Below, in pieces: positions 1 through 5,839 of a DNA stretch of 5,839 bases. The notes below the pieces were generated by a model. It was not told the origin of the DNA. It made no database searches and was given only the letters and a program-made list of their open reading frames with translations. The first letter of the stretch is position 1, and every line of letters starts with the position of its first letter. This DNA is from Taibaiella sp. Its GTDB lineage: Bacteria; Bacteroidota; Bacteroidia; Chitinophagales; Chitinophagaceae. The position numbers and the translations under genes are program-made. Where the stretch lies: the NCBI GenBank assembly GCA_019454705.1, contig JACFNS010000178.1:1-5839 (forward strand). The letters are read 5' to 3'.

Positions 1-2265
1 ATCAGGTACAGCTGGCCTTGGCTTTACCAACACATCAATTGTATCTCTACGGGTACATTTGTTTTCCCTTTCTACGATTACTATGTACGGTCCTGAATCT
101 GATTCGCTCACTCCCTGCTTAAATGATTGCTTGTATGGCGAGGTAAAACCATTGGGGCCTGTCCATGTATAGTTTACACCTGTTGAGGTATCATTCACAT
201 CCAGCACTATTGTGTCACCGCTACACAATGGCCCGTTGTAAATAGCTACAGGAATACCAGGCAGGGGAATGACACGTACATCTGCAGTGTCTGTACCCGT
301 GCAGCCCGTAGCGCCTGATACCACTGTTATTACGTAGCGGCCGCCATCATTGAGGGTGGCATTGCTGATAGTGGCGCTTGCACCGGACCCACTGAAGCCG
401 GCATTGTTCAATGATGTCCATGAATATGTTTCGTCCGGTTTGCCTGTCACACTCATAACAATTTCACTACCCTCGCATACGGGGCTGTTAGTGCCTATCT
501 GCGGAGCCGGGTTACGTATAATTTCCACCAAAGTAGTGTCTGGTGTAGAAAAACATCCATTGGTAAACGCACGGGAAATGTAATAACCAGTCCGGGTAGC
601 TGAATCTACATTAGGTATAGATGGGTTCTGGTTACCTGAAGTGTAACCGGAGGGGCCTGCCCAACTGTATGTTACAGATGGCGTAGTGCTGCTGCTGCTC
701 AGGTTAAGTGTTTCGCCCTCGCAAAGCGGCCCGTTGTTGGTCGCCACAGGTTTCTCCGGCCGCGAGCGAACTTCCAGGTAGCCTGTGTCTGCCGCGGTAC
801 ATCCGCCTAAGGATACACGTAAAATCCATCTGCCATGGTACTTACTCTTTTCCAGGTTATTTATTGTAAGTCCACCTACGCCTATATTAGTATCACCGGG
901 AGCAATGAAATCAAATGCTATGATGTATGGATGTGAGGCTATTACTTTTAACGAATCCCCCTCGCAGCCAAACTGAGGGAGTGTTAGTATAGGAGCAGAA
1001 ATAGTATCCACTACTGATAAATGAACCGTGTCTACTGCTAACGAGCATGCGCCGGTTACTACTTCAACTATGTAGAAGCCAGAATCTGCATATACTGCGC
1101 TTGGTATTTTTAACGTATCCTGGTTAATTACCTGCTGAGATGGTGTTGTCCATTTTACTGTAGCGCCAGGTTGTGCCGGTGCTGCATAAAAACTCATTGG
1201 CGTTGTAGGACAAACCACTGTGCCAGGCGATGCCACTGCTGTAATAGGCAGCGGGTACGACTGGGTAACGGTTATTGTTACTGTATCTCTTTGCTGGCAA
1301 CCGTTCGAAGATTGTGATGTTAGTACATAGTCACCTGCATGATTGACCTGTATATTCTGCCTGGTATGTGGGTTTGAGAAAGGCCCGTAACCGTTAGGCC
1401 CTCTCCACGTAGCAGTTGCGCCTGCTGAAATATTTGTTCCTGTCAATATCAAATCTTCGTCGCTGCATATAGCAGTCTTGTTGGCAGCAGCCACAGGTTT
1501 GGCGGGAGACTGGTTAATCGTTACTACAACAGTATCGCGCACCTTACAGCCCAGCATATCTGCTTCTACTATGTAGTTGCCTGAATGTGATGCTTGCAGG
1601 TTGGTTCTTGTAGTGTTTTTCTGGTTGATGGCGATAAAACTACCAGGTCCTGTCCAGTTATACACTACACCTGTTGTACTTGTATTTGCACTCAACTGAA
1701 GTGTTTCGTGTGTACATACGGGGCTGTTGCTGCTTGCTGTCACAGGGTTGGGTTTTTGTGCTACGGTCACAGCTACCGTATCGCGGCTGGGGCAGTTGTT
1801 CATCCATATGGTAAATATATAGTTACCCGCATCAGATGTGGAAACGTTGTTCCTGGGTTTTGAAATAGGAGTAGCGGACACCTTTCCTGTATCTGAAAAT
1901 CCGTTGGGCCCGGTCCATTTCATTTCCATGTTTATTGTCAGGTTACTTGCAACCAGGTTCAGGTTGTCGCCACTGCACAATGGGCTGTTGCTGGTCAGAT
2001 TTGGTTTAGGCGCTGCCTGTATAATGGTAGCTGTAGTAGTATCTTTTCTTGTGCAGCCATTAAGGTCGGCGGTAATGATATAGTCGCCGGTGTGGTTAGC
2101 TGCAGTCATGTTGATACGTGTAGTATTACGTGTTGTTGCATAAAACCCGTCAGGGCCTGTCCATGTATATGTAGAACCTGATGTTGATGCAGTAGAATAT
2201 AAATTGAGGGTATCGTTGCTGCACACCGGCCCGTCGTTGGTGGCTACAGGTTGGATAGGCAGGGG
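1..2265 (-). repeat. Array of at least nine Ig-like domains inside the giant protein
   Basis: Nine units of about 81-87 residues each carry one cysteine pair: 818/874, 900/961, 987/1043, 1070/1126, 1155/1210, 1237/1292, 1318/1374, 1400/1458 and 1484/1540, with 55-61 residues between partners. The typical unit reads KPVA-x-N-[NG]-GPLC-x-G-[DE]-TLNL, then Y-x-WTGPNGF, then G-x-Y-[IV], and closes with a Cys near a conserved DT-x-x-V-x-V strand. A Cys, Trp, G-x-Y, Cys order is that of an Ig fold with a core disulfide, which suits an extracellular location. Units 5 and 6 lack the WTGPNG motif, and unit 8 has a modified WTS version. A tenth unit seems to begin at the window edge (KPRPAVPD). Such arrays usually act as stalks or as ligand-binding modules; which applies here is unknown. 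Confidence 0.88.
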
Positions 2266-4674
2266 TTTGATATTGATATCAAAGTCGTTGTCGTAAGAAG
2301 TGTCGACAGGCAATGTGGCTATTATCCTGATACGGAAGCCAGTACCGGTGGCGCCCGCCGGCAGTTTCACCCCAATGCTACCGGCAGTGCTGGCTGTTTT
2401 TGTACCTATGTTAACAGGTGAGGCAAAACTACCCGAGCTGTTGGATAGCTGTACGGTAAATACATTACCCGGCCTGAACGGCTCGGTTACTACATAACTC
2501 AAGTTGAAAGAATCTGTTTCACAGTAGGCAGTTTGCACCGAAGTTTTTACGATAGAAGCACTGGTATCGGGTGTTATTTTCAGGATGAATGCGTCATTAG
2601 AACCGCCGCCATAGCTATTCTGCGCACCGTTGTAGCTGATGCCTGTTGTACTGGCAGTGTTGCCTACTATATACATGTGCCCGCCTGACTTGCCCCGTGC
2701 TACACCATAGCCATAATCATTGTCGGTACCCCCATAATAAGTTGCCCAGATTTTGTTGCCTGCAGGGCTATAGATGGCAATAAAAGCATCCACATTGCCG
2801 CCTATAGTGGTGTTAAAAGCATCAGGCGTTGCCAGCCCGCTGGATGCAAAGGTGTTACCTGTAGTATTCAGGTTGCCGGAGTGGTCAAGAACCACATTGC
2901 CACCATTATCAGTGCTGTTATCGCCGAAGTAGGTACCCCACGTCATGTCCCCAGTGCTGTCAAATTTGGCCAGGAACATATCTCTTCCCCCGCCAATAGA
3001 AGGTTGTGATGTACCGGTAGTGGATATACCCGTAGAGCTCTCTGTTGAACCGCAAATATATACATTACTGCTGTCTCCTACCACCAGTCCACGCGCTACA
3101 TCAATACCTGAGCCGCCATAATAAGTAGCCCATATCATGTTGCCGTTTGCCGGATTGAATTTTGCAATCATTACATCTATACTGCTGCCTCCGGGTTTGC
3201 TGGCAGCATGTGTACCTGTAGTACCCATGCCCGTGCTTTGGAAGTTTCCGGCAGCATATACCACGCCTGCACTATCTGCACCCACTATGGTAAATCCGTC
3301 ATCTGCAGTTCCGCCATAATAAGTAGCCCACTGACGTACACCACTTGTGTTAAATTTGGCAATGAAGCCGTCAAAGCCTCCGCCTCTTGTGGTTTGATAT
3401 GTGGTGGCAATACCGGTATCGCTCTTAGTGATGCCTGCCAGGTAAACATTTAATGAAGAGTCGCATACAATACCCGTCTGGTAGTCGTTGCCATCCCGTT
3501 CATCAGCCGCACCTCCATAGTAGGTTCCCCACAGGCGCTGGCCCGACGGGTTCATTTTTACCAGGAAGCAATCGCTGCCTCCGCCGCCATATGCAGGTTG
3601 GTGTGCGCCTGTTGTAGCTATGCCTGAGTAAGAAGTATCTGTCCACCCACAGAAGAGGATATTGTTTTGTTTATCAACCGTAATGGCGTTGATGGCCTCT
3701 TTGCCTGCACCGCCGTAGTAGGTAGACCATATCCTGACACCACCGGCAGTATAGCGCGTAATAAAGCCATCTTCTTGTCCGGCAAAGGTAGTTTGATGGG
3801 CGCCTGATGTATATACGTTAGATGAAGAGCCGCTTGCTGTTCTACCAGCCATATACACGTTGCCTGCCGTGTCAGACGATGCGCACATACCCCTGTCTTC
3901 GCTGCTGCCGCCCATATAGCTGGCCCATTCCAGCGATGGGTCTATCACAATATTGCCATTGTTTTGCCCTACTTCAAACCTTATAGTGTTTCCTTCCAGT
4001 ACATATGCTGACGGTATTGAGATATCAGTATTGGCATAGTAGGTATATGGCGCTTTTTCTGTAACACTGCCCAATGGTGTGGTGACAGTTATGTTGCCCT
4101 GCTCATTTACCAGGTTTTGAGCGCCGGTATATTTGATTATTATGTCTGAAACATCGCCACCTGGGTGCACTATAAAATCGTATTTCAGCCCACCATCGGT
4201 CATATACAGCACCCAGTCGATATTCGGATATATTCCCGGGTATATTATTTTCCGGTATGCCTGAGCTGTGGCGCCTTCCAGGTTATTCGTGTAATATCTT
4301 TCGTAATAGGGGATGAGGTCTGAAGTAACAGGTGATATTTTCCGATTAGCGCCCTCAAGGCTTACATCCAGCCTGTAACCTTCATGTTGTAACACTGTGC
4401 CCTCAGCATCGCGCAACAAAGGCCTGGTCCATTGGTAATGCAATTCGCCCGCACCTATGAAAATATTCAAAAGACCGGCAGGCAGCTTAAAATCTATTTC
4501 GTTGCGTGGTTGATTATGTTGGTCTCTTACCTGGCCTACATTTTTTACGAAGCCGGCAACCGGGGCTTGAGAAAAGTTTTCACTTTCTGCAGCGCGTATT
4601 AAACCGTTTGAAAAAAAGGTTATCAGTAAGAGCAATACAAAAGCGATTATACTTTTGTGTATAACGTTTACCAT
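1..4674 (-). CDS. Giant secreted SBBP beta-propeller / Ig-like repeat protein, C-terminus outside the window
   Basis: This is an open frame of 1558 codons from the ATG at 4674-4672 to the window edge; I read every codon and found no internal stop or frameshift. An in-frame TAA lies two codons upstream of the ATG, so this is the earliest possible start. Residues 1-29 are a signal peptide (Lys7, hydrophobic core at about 9-21, cleavage likely after Ala28 or Ala29). Residues 41-246 match the N-terminal domain seen ahead of SBBP repeats (FVKNVGQ at 42-48, YPNID at 149-153, LKYDF at 163-167, closing IDP at 244-246), probably the family called DUF7948. Seven propeller repeats span about 250-700, a beta-sandwich-like domain about 712-803, and at least nine Ig-like domains 804-1558. 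Known relatives in Bacteroidota are exported by type IX secretion and end in a sorting domain; here that end is not visible. An adhesin or surface-matrix role is inference. No catalytic motif was seen. The upstream 92-aa gene ends 99 bp away without a convincing terminator between them. Confidence 0.93.
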   Translation of the reverse strand, partial: MVNVIHKSIIAFVLLLLITFFSNGLIRAAESENFSQAPVAGFVKNVGQVRDQHNQPRNEIDFKLPAGLLNIFIGAGELHYQWTRPLLRDAEGTVLQHEGYRLDVSLEGANRKISPVTSDLIPYYERYYTNNLEGATAQAYRKIIYPGIYPNIDWVLYMTDGGLKYDFIVHPGGDVSDIIIKYTGAQNLVNEQGNITVTTPLGSVTEKAPYTYYANTDISIPSAYVLEGNTIRFEVGQNNGNIVIDPSLEWASYMGGSSEDRGMCASSDTAGNVYMAGRTASGSSSNVYTSGAHQTTFAGQEDGFITRYTAGGVRIWSTYYGGAGKEAINAITVDKQNNILFCGWTDTSYSGIATTGAHQPAYGGGGSDCFLVKMNPSGQRLWGTYYGGAADERDGNDYQTGIVCDSSLNVYLAGITKSDTGIATTYQTTRGGGFDGFIAKFNTSGVRQWATYYGGTADDGFTIVGADSAGVVYAAGNFQSTGMGTTGTHAASKPGGSSIDVMIAKFNPANGNMIWATYYGGSGIDVARGLVVGDSSNVYICGSTESSTGISTTGTSQPSIGGGRDMFLAKFDSTGDMTWGTYFGDNSTDNGGNVVLDHSGNLNTTGNTFASSGLATPDAFNTTIGGNVDAFIAIYSPAGNKIWATYYGGTDNDYGYGVARGKSGGHMYIVGNTASTTGISYNGAQNSYGGGSNDAFILKITPDTSASIVKTSVQTAYCETDSFNLSYVVTEPFRPGNVFTVQLSNSSGSFASPVNIGTKTASTAGSIGVKLPAGATGTGFRIRIIATLPVDTSYDNDFDINIKPLPIQPVATNDGPVCSNDTLNLYSTASTSGSTYTWTGPDGFYATTRNTTRINMTAANHTGDYIITADLNGCTRKDTTTATIIQAAPKPNLTSNSPLCSGDNLNLVASNLTINMEMKWTGPNGFSDTGKVSATPISKPRNNVSTSDAGNYIFTIWMNNCPSRDTVAVTVAQKPNPVTASSNSPVCTHETLQLSANTSTTGVVYNWTGPGSFIAINQKNTTRTNLQASHSGNYIVEADMLGCKVRDTVVVTINQSPAKPVAAANKTAICSDEDLILTGTNISAGATATWRGPNGYGPFSNPHTRQNIQVNHAGDYVLTSQSSNGCQQRDTVTITVTQSYPLPITAVASPGTVVCPTTPMSFYAAPAQPGATVKWTTPSQQVINQDTLKIPSAVYADSGFYIVEVVTGACSLAVDTVHLSVVDTISAPILTLPQFGCEGDSLKVIASHPYIIAFDFIAPGDTNIGVGGLTINNLEKSKYHGRWILRVSLGGCTAADTGYLEVRSRPEKPVATNNGPLCEGETLNLSSSSTTPSVTYSWAGPSGYTSGNQNPSIPNVDSATRTGYYISRAFTNGCFSTPDTTLVEIIRNPAPQIGTNSPVCEGSEIVMSVTGKPDETYSWTSLNNAGFSGSGASATISNATLNDGGRYVITVVSGATGCTGTDTADVRVIPLPGIPVAIYNGPLCSGDTIVLDVNDTSTGVNYTWTGPNGFTSPYKQSFKQGVSESDSGPYIVIVERENKCTRRDTIDVLVKPRPAVPD
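2266..2541 (-). other. Beta-sandwich-like linker domain between propeller and Ig array
   Basis: Residues about 712-803 form a single non-repeated domain with the pattern F-x-x-GNVFTVQLS at about 737-749, SGSFASPVNIGT, a Ser/Thr-Gly-rich turn, LPAG, and a GTGFRIRI strand followed by LP and S-Y-D-N-D. I know this pattern from many secreted Bacteroidota proteins, where it sits before Ig-like or PKD-like repeats and the sorting domain. I cannot give it a certain family name. It is probably an all-beta module. No binding or catalytic residues can be assigned. Confidence 0.6.
2572..3942 (-). repeat. Seven tandem SBBP-type beta-propeller repeats inside the giant protein
   Basis: Seven copies of W-[AGS]-[TS]-Y-[YMF]-G-[GD] start at Trp250, 316, 382, 449, 515, 579 and 643, giving spacings of 66, 66, 67, 66, 64 and 64 residues. 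Each unit continues with D-x-[AS]-x-N/V-VY-x-x-G, then a Ser/Thr-Gly-Ile stretch, and ends in GG-x-x-D-x-F-[IL]-x-K before the next Trp. This is the SBBP (beta-propeller repeat) signature. Seven complete units would suit a single closed seven-bladed propeller, which is inference. Repeat 6 is the most divergent (FGD in place of YGG, NLNTTG in place of NVYxxG). The copies are mostly diverged at DNA level, although repeats 4 and 5 share an identical 20-bp block (3311-3330 and 3113-3132) exactly 198 bp apart. Confidence 0.9.
4588..4674 (-). other. Sec signal peptide of the giant protein
   Basis: The first 29 residues have one basic residue (Lys7), an uninterrupted hydrophobic stretch IIAFVLLLLITFF at 9-21, and a small-residue end (Ile26-Arg-Ala-Ala29). 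Cleavage after Ala28 or Ala29 fits the -3/-1 rule. There is no cysteine, so this is a type I signal peptide and not a lipoprotein signal. It places the protein outside the inner membrane, as type IX secretion substrates require. Confidence 0.85.
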
Positions 4675-4773
4675 TGATTACAATTTTCGTTATTTAAAGA
4701 TACTTAAAATGGGGGATAGTACCTGTATCCTATGAGCGGGGGGAATGTTTTATACTGATTTTAATCTGTAGGG

Positions 4774-5052
4774 TCACAGTTGTTTGATAAAACCCTCAAT
4801 AGTTGTACGGATTATTCCCCTCAGTTCATCAGGTTGTGTGGTGTTTTTGCCATCACCCTTATGTTTTTCCAGAAACTTTACGCCACTGCCGGTCAGGTCT
4901 TTTTCCATTTGCTTCAACAAGGTCATCAGGTCGTCAAATGAGGGGCGGGTGCCAAGTTCGGCGGTCATCAACTGTACCTGGGCCTGATATTTTGCTGAAA
5001 TAGCGTCGGCTATGTTCCTGAAAGATGTTATGGAATCATTTCCCTGATTCAT
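4774..5052 (-). CDS. Hypothetical 92-aa soluble helical protein
   Basis: I do not recognise this protein. It starts at the ATG at 5052-5050, the only in-frame start before an upstream TAG at 5091-5089, and ends at a TGA at 4776-4774. It has no signal peptide, no membrane segment and no cysteine, so it is probably cytoplasmic. Composition suggests three amphipathic helices at about 8-32, 38-62 and 75-92, separated by a Gly/Lys-rich loop (KHKGDGKNTTQ at about 63-73). It has its own good promoter 19 bp upstream. The giant secreted protein starts 99 bp downstream on the same strand, and transcription could continue into it because no convincing terminator separates them. It may be a helper or regulator, but nothing in the sequence shows it. 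That it is a real gene rests on the promoter, the helical amino-acid pattern and the lack of any competing frame. Confidence 0.75.
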   Translation of the reverse strand: MNQGNDSITSFRNIADAISAKYQAQVQLMTAELGTRPSFDDLMTLLKQMEKDLTGSGVKFLEKHKGDGKNTTQPDELRGIIRTTIEGFIKQL

Positions 5053-5071
5053 GTACAGTTGATTGCTAAGA

Positions 5072-5102
5072 CAAATATAAAAATTTGACTAAAATATAGC
5101 AA
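5072..5102 (-). promoter_or_regulatory. Bacteroidota-type promoter for the 92-aa gene
   Basis: On the minus strand TTG (5102-5100) is followed by a 20-nt AT-rich spacer and TATATTTG (5079-5072), a full match to the TAnnTTTG -7 box used by the Bacteroidota primary sigma factor. The -7 box ends 19 nt before the ATG at 5052, so the leader would be only about a dozen bases, and no Shine-Dalgarno sequence is visible in it, as is common in this phylum. Confidence 0.65.
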
Positions 5103-5136
5103 TAGTGAAAATCAGTCTGTGATATGGCAGTATAAG

Positions 5137-5166
5137 ATAAAAAACCGGCTTTTATAAGCCGGTTTT
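5137..5166 (-). terminator. Intrinsic terminator after the 72-aa lipoprotein gene
   Basis: An 11-bp perfect inverted repeat (5141-5151 and 5156-5166, core AAGCCGG/CCGGCTT) encloses a 4-nt loop. Read on the minus strand it begins 3 bp after the TAA of the lipoprotein gene and ends in six T residues followed by more AT-rich sequence. It separates the lipoprotein unit from the promoter of the 92-aa gene. Confidence 0.85.
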
Positions 5167-5169
5167 AAG

Positions 5170-5388
5170 TTATTTTATTGTGCAGGTAAGCTTATCCTTG
5201 TCAGGGAAAACACTACGCTGCCTGGTAGCCCAATCGTCACACAAACGCCTGGCATGAGATTTCTGGTTGGTCCAGTAAGTCATCTCACTTTTTTCACTTG
5301 ACACAGAGTCGTTGCATTCGCAAACATATTCCTTAGTGCAGGATGCAAATATTACAGTAGTAGCTGCCAGTATTAAAAATTTCTTCAT
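5170..5388 (-). CDS. Small Cys-rich lipoprotein (72 aa), paralogue of the upstream 75-aa lipoprotein
   Basis: The product begins with a short lipoprotein signal: Lys2-Lys3, hydrophobic residues 4-14 and the lipobox FAS-Cys17. Signal peptidase II would leave a 56-residue mature protein anchored by lipid, probably facing the periplasm or sitting in the outer membrane. Four further cysteines lie at 23, 25, 50 and 69, enough for two disulfides. Flanking residues (Y-x-C-x-C-x-D at 21-27, C-D-D-W-A at 50-54, C-T-I-K at the end) recur in the neighbouring lipoprotein, so both belong to one family. The ATG at 5388 is preceded at once by an in-frame stop (5394-5392), so the start is fixed. A strong terminator follows. 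A possible -7 box lies 45 bp upstream. The function is unknown; small Cys-containing lipoproteins of this type are common in Chitinophagaceae-like genomes. Confidence 0.85.
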   Translation of the reverse strand: MKKFLILAATTVIFASCTKEYVCECNDSVSSEKSEMTYWTNQKSHARRLCDDWATRQRSVFPDKDKLTCTIK

Positions 5389-5433
5389 TTGTCAGAACAT
5401 TTATGCTTAAGCCGTAACAGGTGGCTAAGTTAA

Positions 5434-5441
5434 CAAAATTA
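5434..5441 (-). promoter_or_regulatory. Possible -7 box for the 72-aa lipoprotein gene
   Basis: TAATTTTG on the minus strand matches the TAnnTTTG consensus in full and lies 45 bp before the start codon at 5388. No TTG is found at the usual 17-22-nt distance; the nearest candidate is CTG at 23 nt. It may allow this gene to be transcribed apart from the 75-aa gene upstream, but in AT-rich intergenic DNA the match could be chance. Confidence 0.35.
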
Positions 5442-5506
5442 TAAAACTCCGCTCTATTTTTATACAGATCATGCCATGTATTTGTCATAAAAAACAAATG
5501 CATATG

Positions 5507-5734
5507 TCAATCAATGGCACATTCTATGTTTTTGCCATAAACATTGGCCGTATCCGCATAGTCCTGGCATCGGTACGATGCCTCGCCCGATGTAGGTACC
5601 CTTATTGTATAAATAGTATCACTTTGGCCGGTGCTTTTGTCTTTGCAGCGGCAGGTGTAGCCATACGTATCCTTCTTTTTGCAGGCTATGAAACCTGCCA
5701 TGAGTAAGAATATAAGCAGAATAATATTTTTCAT
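5507..5734 (-). CDS. Small Cys-rich lipoprotein (75 aa)
   Basis: The product has a lipoprotein signal peptide: Lys2, a hydrophobic stretch at 4-17 and the lipobox FIA-Cys18, followed by a basic KKK. The mature part is 58 residues with cysteines at 28, 30, 56 and 72. The order Y-x-C-x-C-x-D (26-32), R-C-x-D-Y-A (55-60) and C-A-I-D at the end parallels the 72-aa lipoprotein encoded next, with 25 and 15 residues between the later cysteines against 24 and 18 there. The ATG at 5734 follows an A/G-rich stretch (AGAAAAAGAG), which may help ribosome binding. Only 19 bp separate it from the end of the upstream gene and no promoter is visible there, so co-transcription with that gene is likely. No surface-export signal rich in Asp/Glu follows the lipid cysteine, so a periplasm-facing location is the simpler guess. 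The function is unknown. Confidence 0.83.
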   Translation of the reverse strand: MKNIILLIFLLMAGFIACKKKDTYGYTCRCKDKSTGQSDTIYTIRVPTSGEASYRCQDYADTANVYGKNIECAID

Positions 5735-5753
5735 CTCTTTTTCTGTTTTTACG

Positions 5754-5839
5754 TCAGAAATCCACTATCAGTTTTGCATTTATCAGCCTTGATGTCAGTC
5801 GGTTGGGTACTGCAAAGGTGAGGCCGCTGCTCTGGTCTT
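5754..5839 (-). CDS. C-terminal end of an unknown protein, possibly an outer-membrane beta-barrel
   Basis: Only the last 27 codons and a TGA stop (5756-5754) lie in the window; the rest is beyond the right edge. The tail reads DQSSGLTFAVPNRLTSRLI and then NAKLIVDF. Alternating polar and apolar residues with a terminal Phe resemble the last strand of an outer-membrane beta-barrel, but 27 residues cannot prove it. This frame was chosen because it gives a protein-like composition and its stop lies 19 bp before the next gene on the same strand, a normal operon spacing; one other minus-strand frame is also open for a similar length but has an unlikely composition. Confidence 0.5.
   Translation of the reverse strand, partial: DQSSGLTFAVPNRLTSRLINAKLIVDF

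Noticed and set aside
350..3453. Several plus-strand open frames of 60-89 codons (350-583, 785-976, 1594-1863, 1838-2083, 2300-2497, 3137-3319, 3208-3453)
   Set aside because: All lie antisense to the continuous minus-strand repeat protein, have no domain-like pattern, and arise from its repetitive low-stop composition.
2572..3942. Regular spacing of about 198 bp considered as a CRISPR-like or DNA-level satellite repeat
   Set aside because: The period is a codon multiple, the similarity is at protein level, and the frame stays open throughout; these are protein domain repeats.
4695..4702. TATCTTTA on the minus strand, a near match to a -7 box 20 bp before the giant gene
   Set aside because: The last base differs from TAnnTTTG and no TTG lies at the right distance upstream, so I do not call it a promoter, although the position is suitable.
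4714..4730. Small hairpin GGATA/TATCC with a 7-nt loop between the 92-aa gene and the giant gene
   Set aside because: The 5-bp stem is too weak and no T-run follows, so it is not a convincing terminator.
4784..5003. Two overlapping plus-strand open frames opposite the 92-aa gene
   Set aside because: They overlap each other and the minus-strand gene, have no promoter-like sequence upstream, and show Cys/Ser/Arg-rich composition typical of antisense reading.
5408..5432. Imperfect AGCC/GGCT inverted repeat in the leader of the 72-aa lipoprotein gene
   Set aside because: Only 4 bp pair without a bulge; too weak to call a regulatory structure.
5480..5499. Inverted repeat ATTTGT/ACAAAT after the 75-aa lipoprotein gene
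   Set aside because: The 6-bp AT-rich stem with an 8-nt loop has no stable GC core or following T-run; chance in AT-rich DNA is likely.
5471..5707. Plus-strand 78-codon open frame
   Set aside because: It is antisense to the 75-aa lipoprotein, whose signal peptide and lipobox make the minus strand the coding one.

Overview
The window looks like Bacteroidota DNA, most likely the Chitinophagaceae or a neighbouring group. Three things point there: a very large modular secreted protein built from beta-propeller and Ig-like repeats; small lipoproteins starting MKK/MKN with a C-terminal lipobox; and promoters of the TAnnTTTG type with no clear Shine-Dalgarno sites. Every gene I can support is on the minus strand, so the window reads right to left.

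Right edge (5839 to 5170): the last 27 codons of an unknown protein that ends in a beta-strand-like tail with terminal Phe. A 75-aa lipoprotein follows after a 19-bp gap, and a second, 72-aa lipoprotein follows that. The two lipoproteins share one cysteine pattern (Y-x-C-x-C-x-D, then C-x-D-[WY]-A, then C-x-I near the end) and appear to be diverged paralogues. A strong intrinsic terminator (11-bp perfect stem plus U-tract) lies directly after the second one and closes this unit.

Middle (5102 to 4774): a well-formed Bacteroidota promoter (TTG, 20 nt, TATATTTG) drives a 92-aa soluble, probably helical protein that I do not recognise.

Left (4674 to 1 and beyond): one uninterrupted frame of 1558 codons with no stop inside the window, read codon by codon. 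It holds, in order, a signal peptide, a conserved N-terminal domain typical of SBBP-repeat proteins, seven beta-propeller repeats of about 66 residues, one beta-sandwich-like domain, and at least nine Ig-like domains of about 83 residues, each with its own cysteine pair. The C-terminus lies outside the window. In this lineage such proteins usually end in a type IX secretion sorting domain or gliding-motility-type C-terminal domain, so a cell-surface or secreted adhesin-like role is the best guess, but this is inference.

The common theme is the cell envelope: a possible outer-membrane protein, two lipoproteins and one giant secreted protein. No mobile element, CRISPR array, tRNA or rRNA was seen. 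No gene-free stretch exceeds 300 bases; the longest gaps are about 120 bp and are covered by the terminator and promoter entries.
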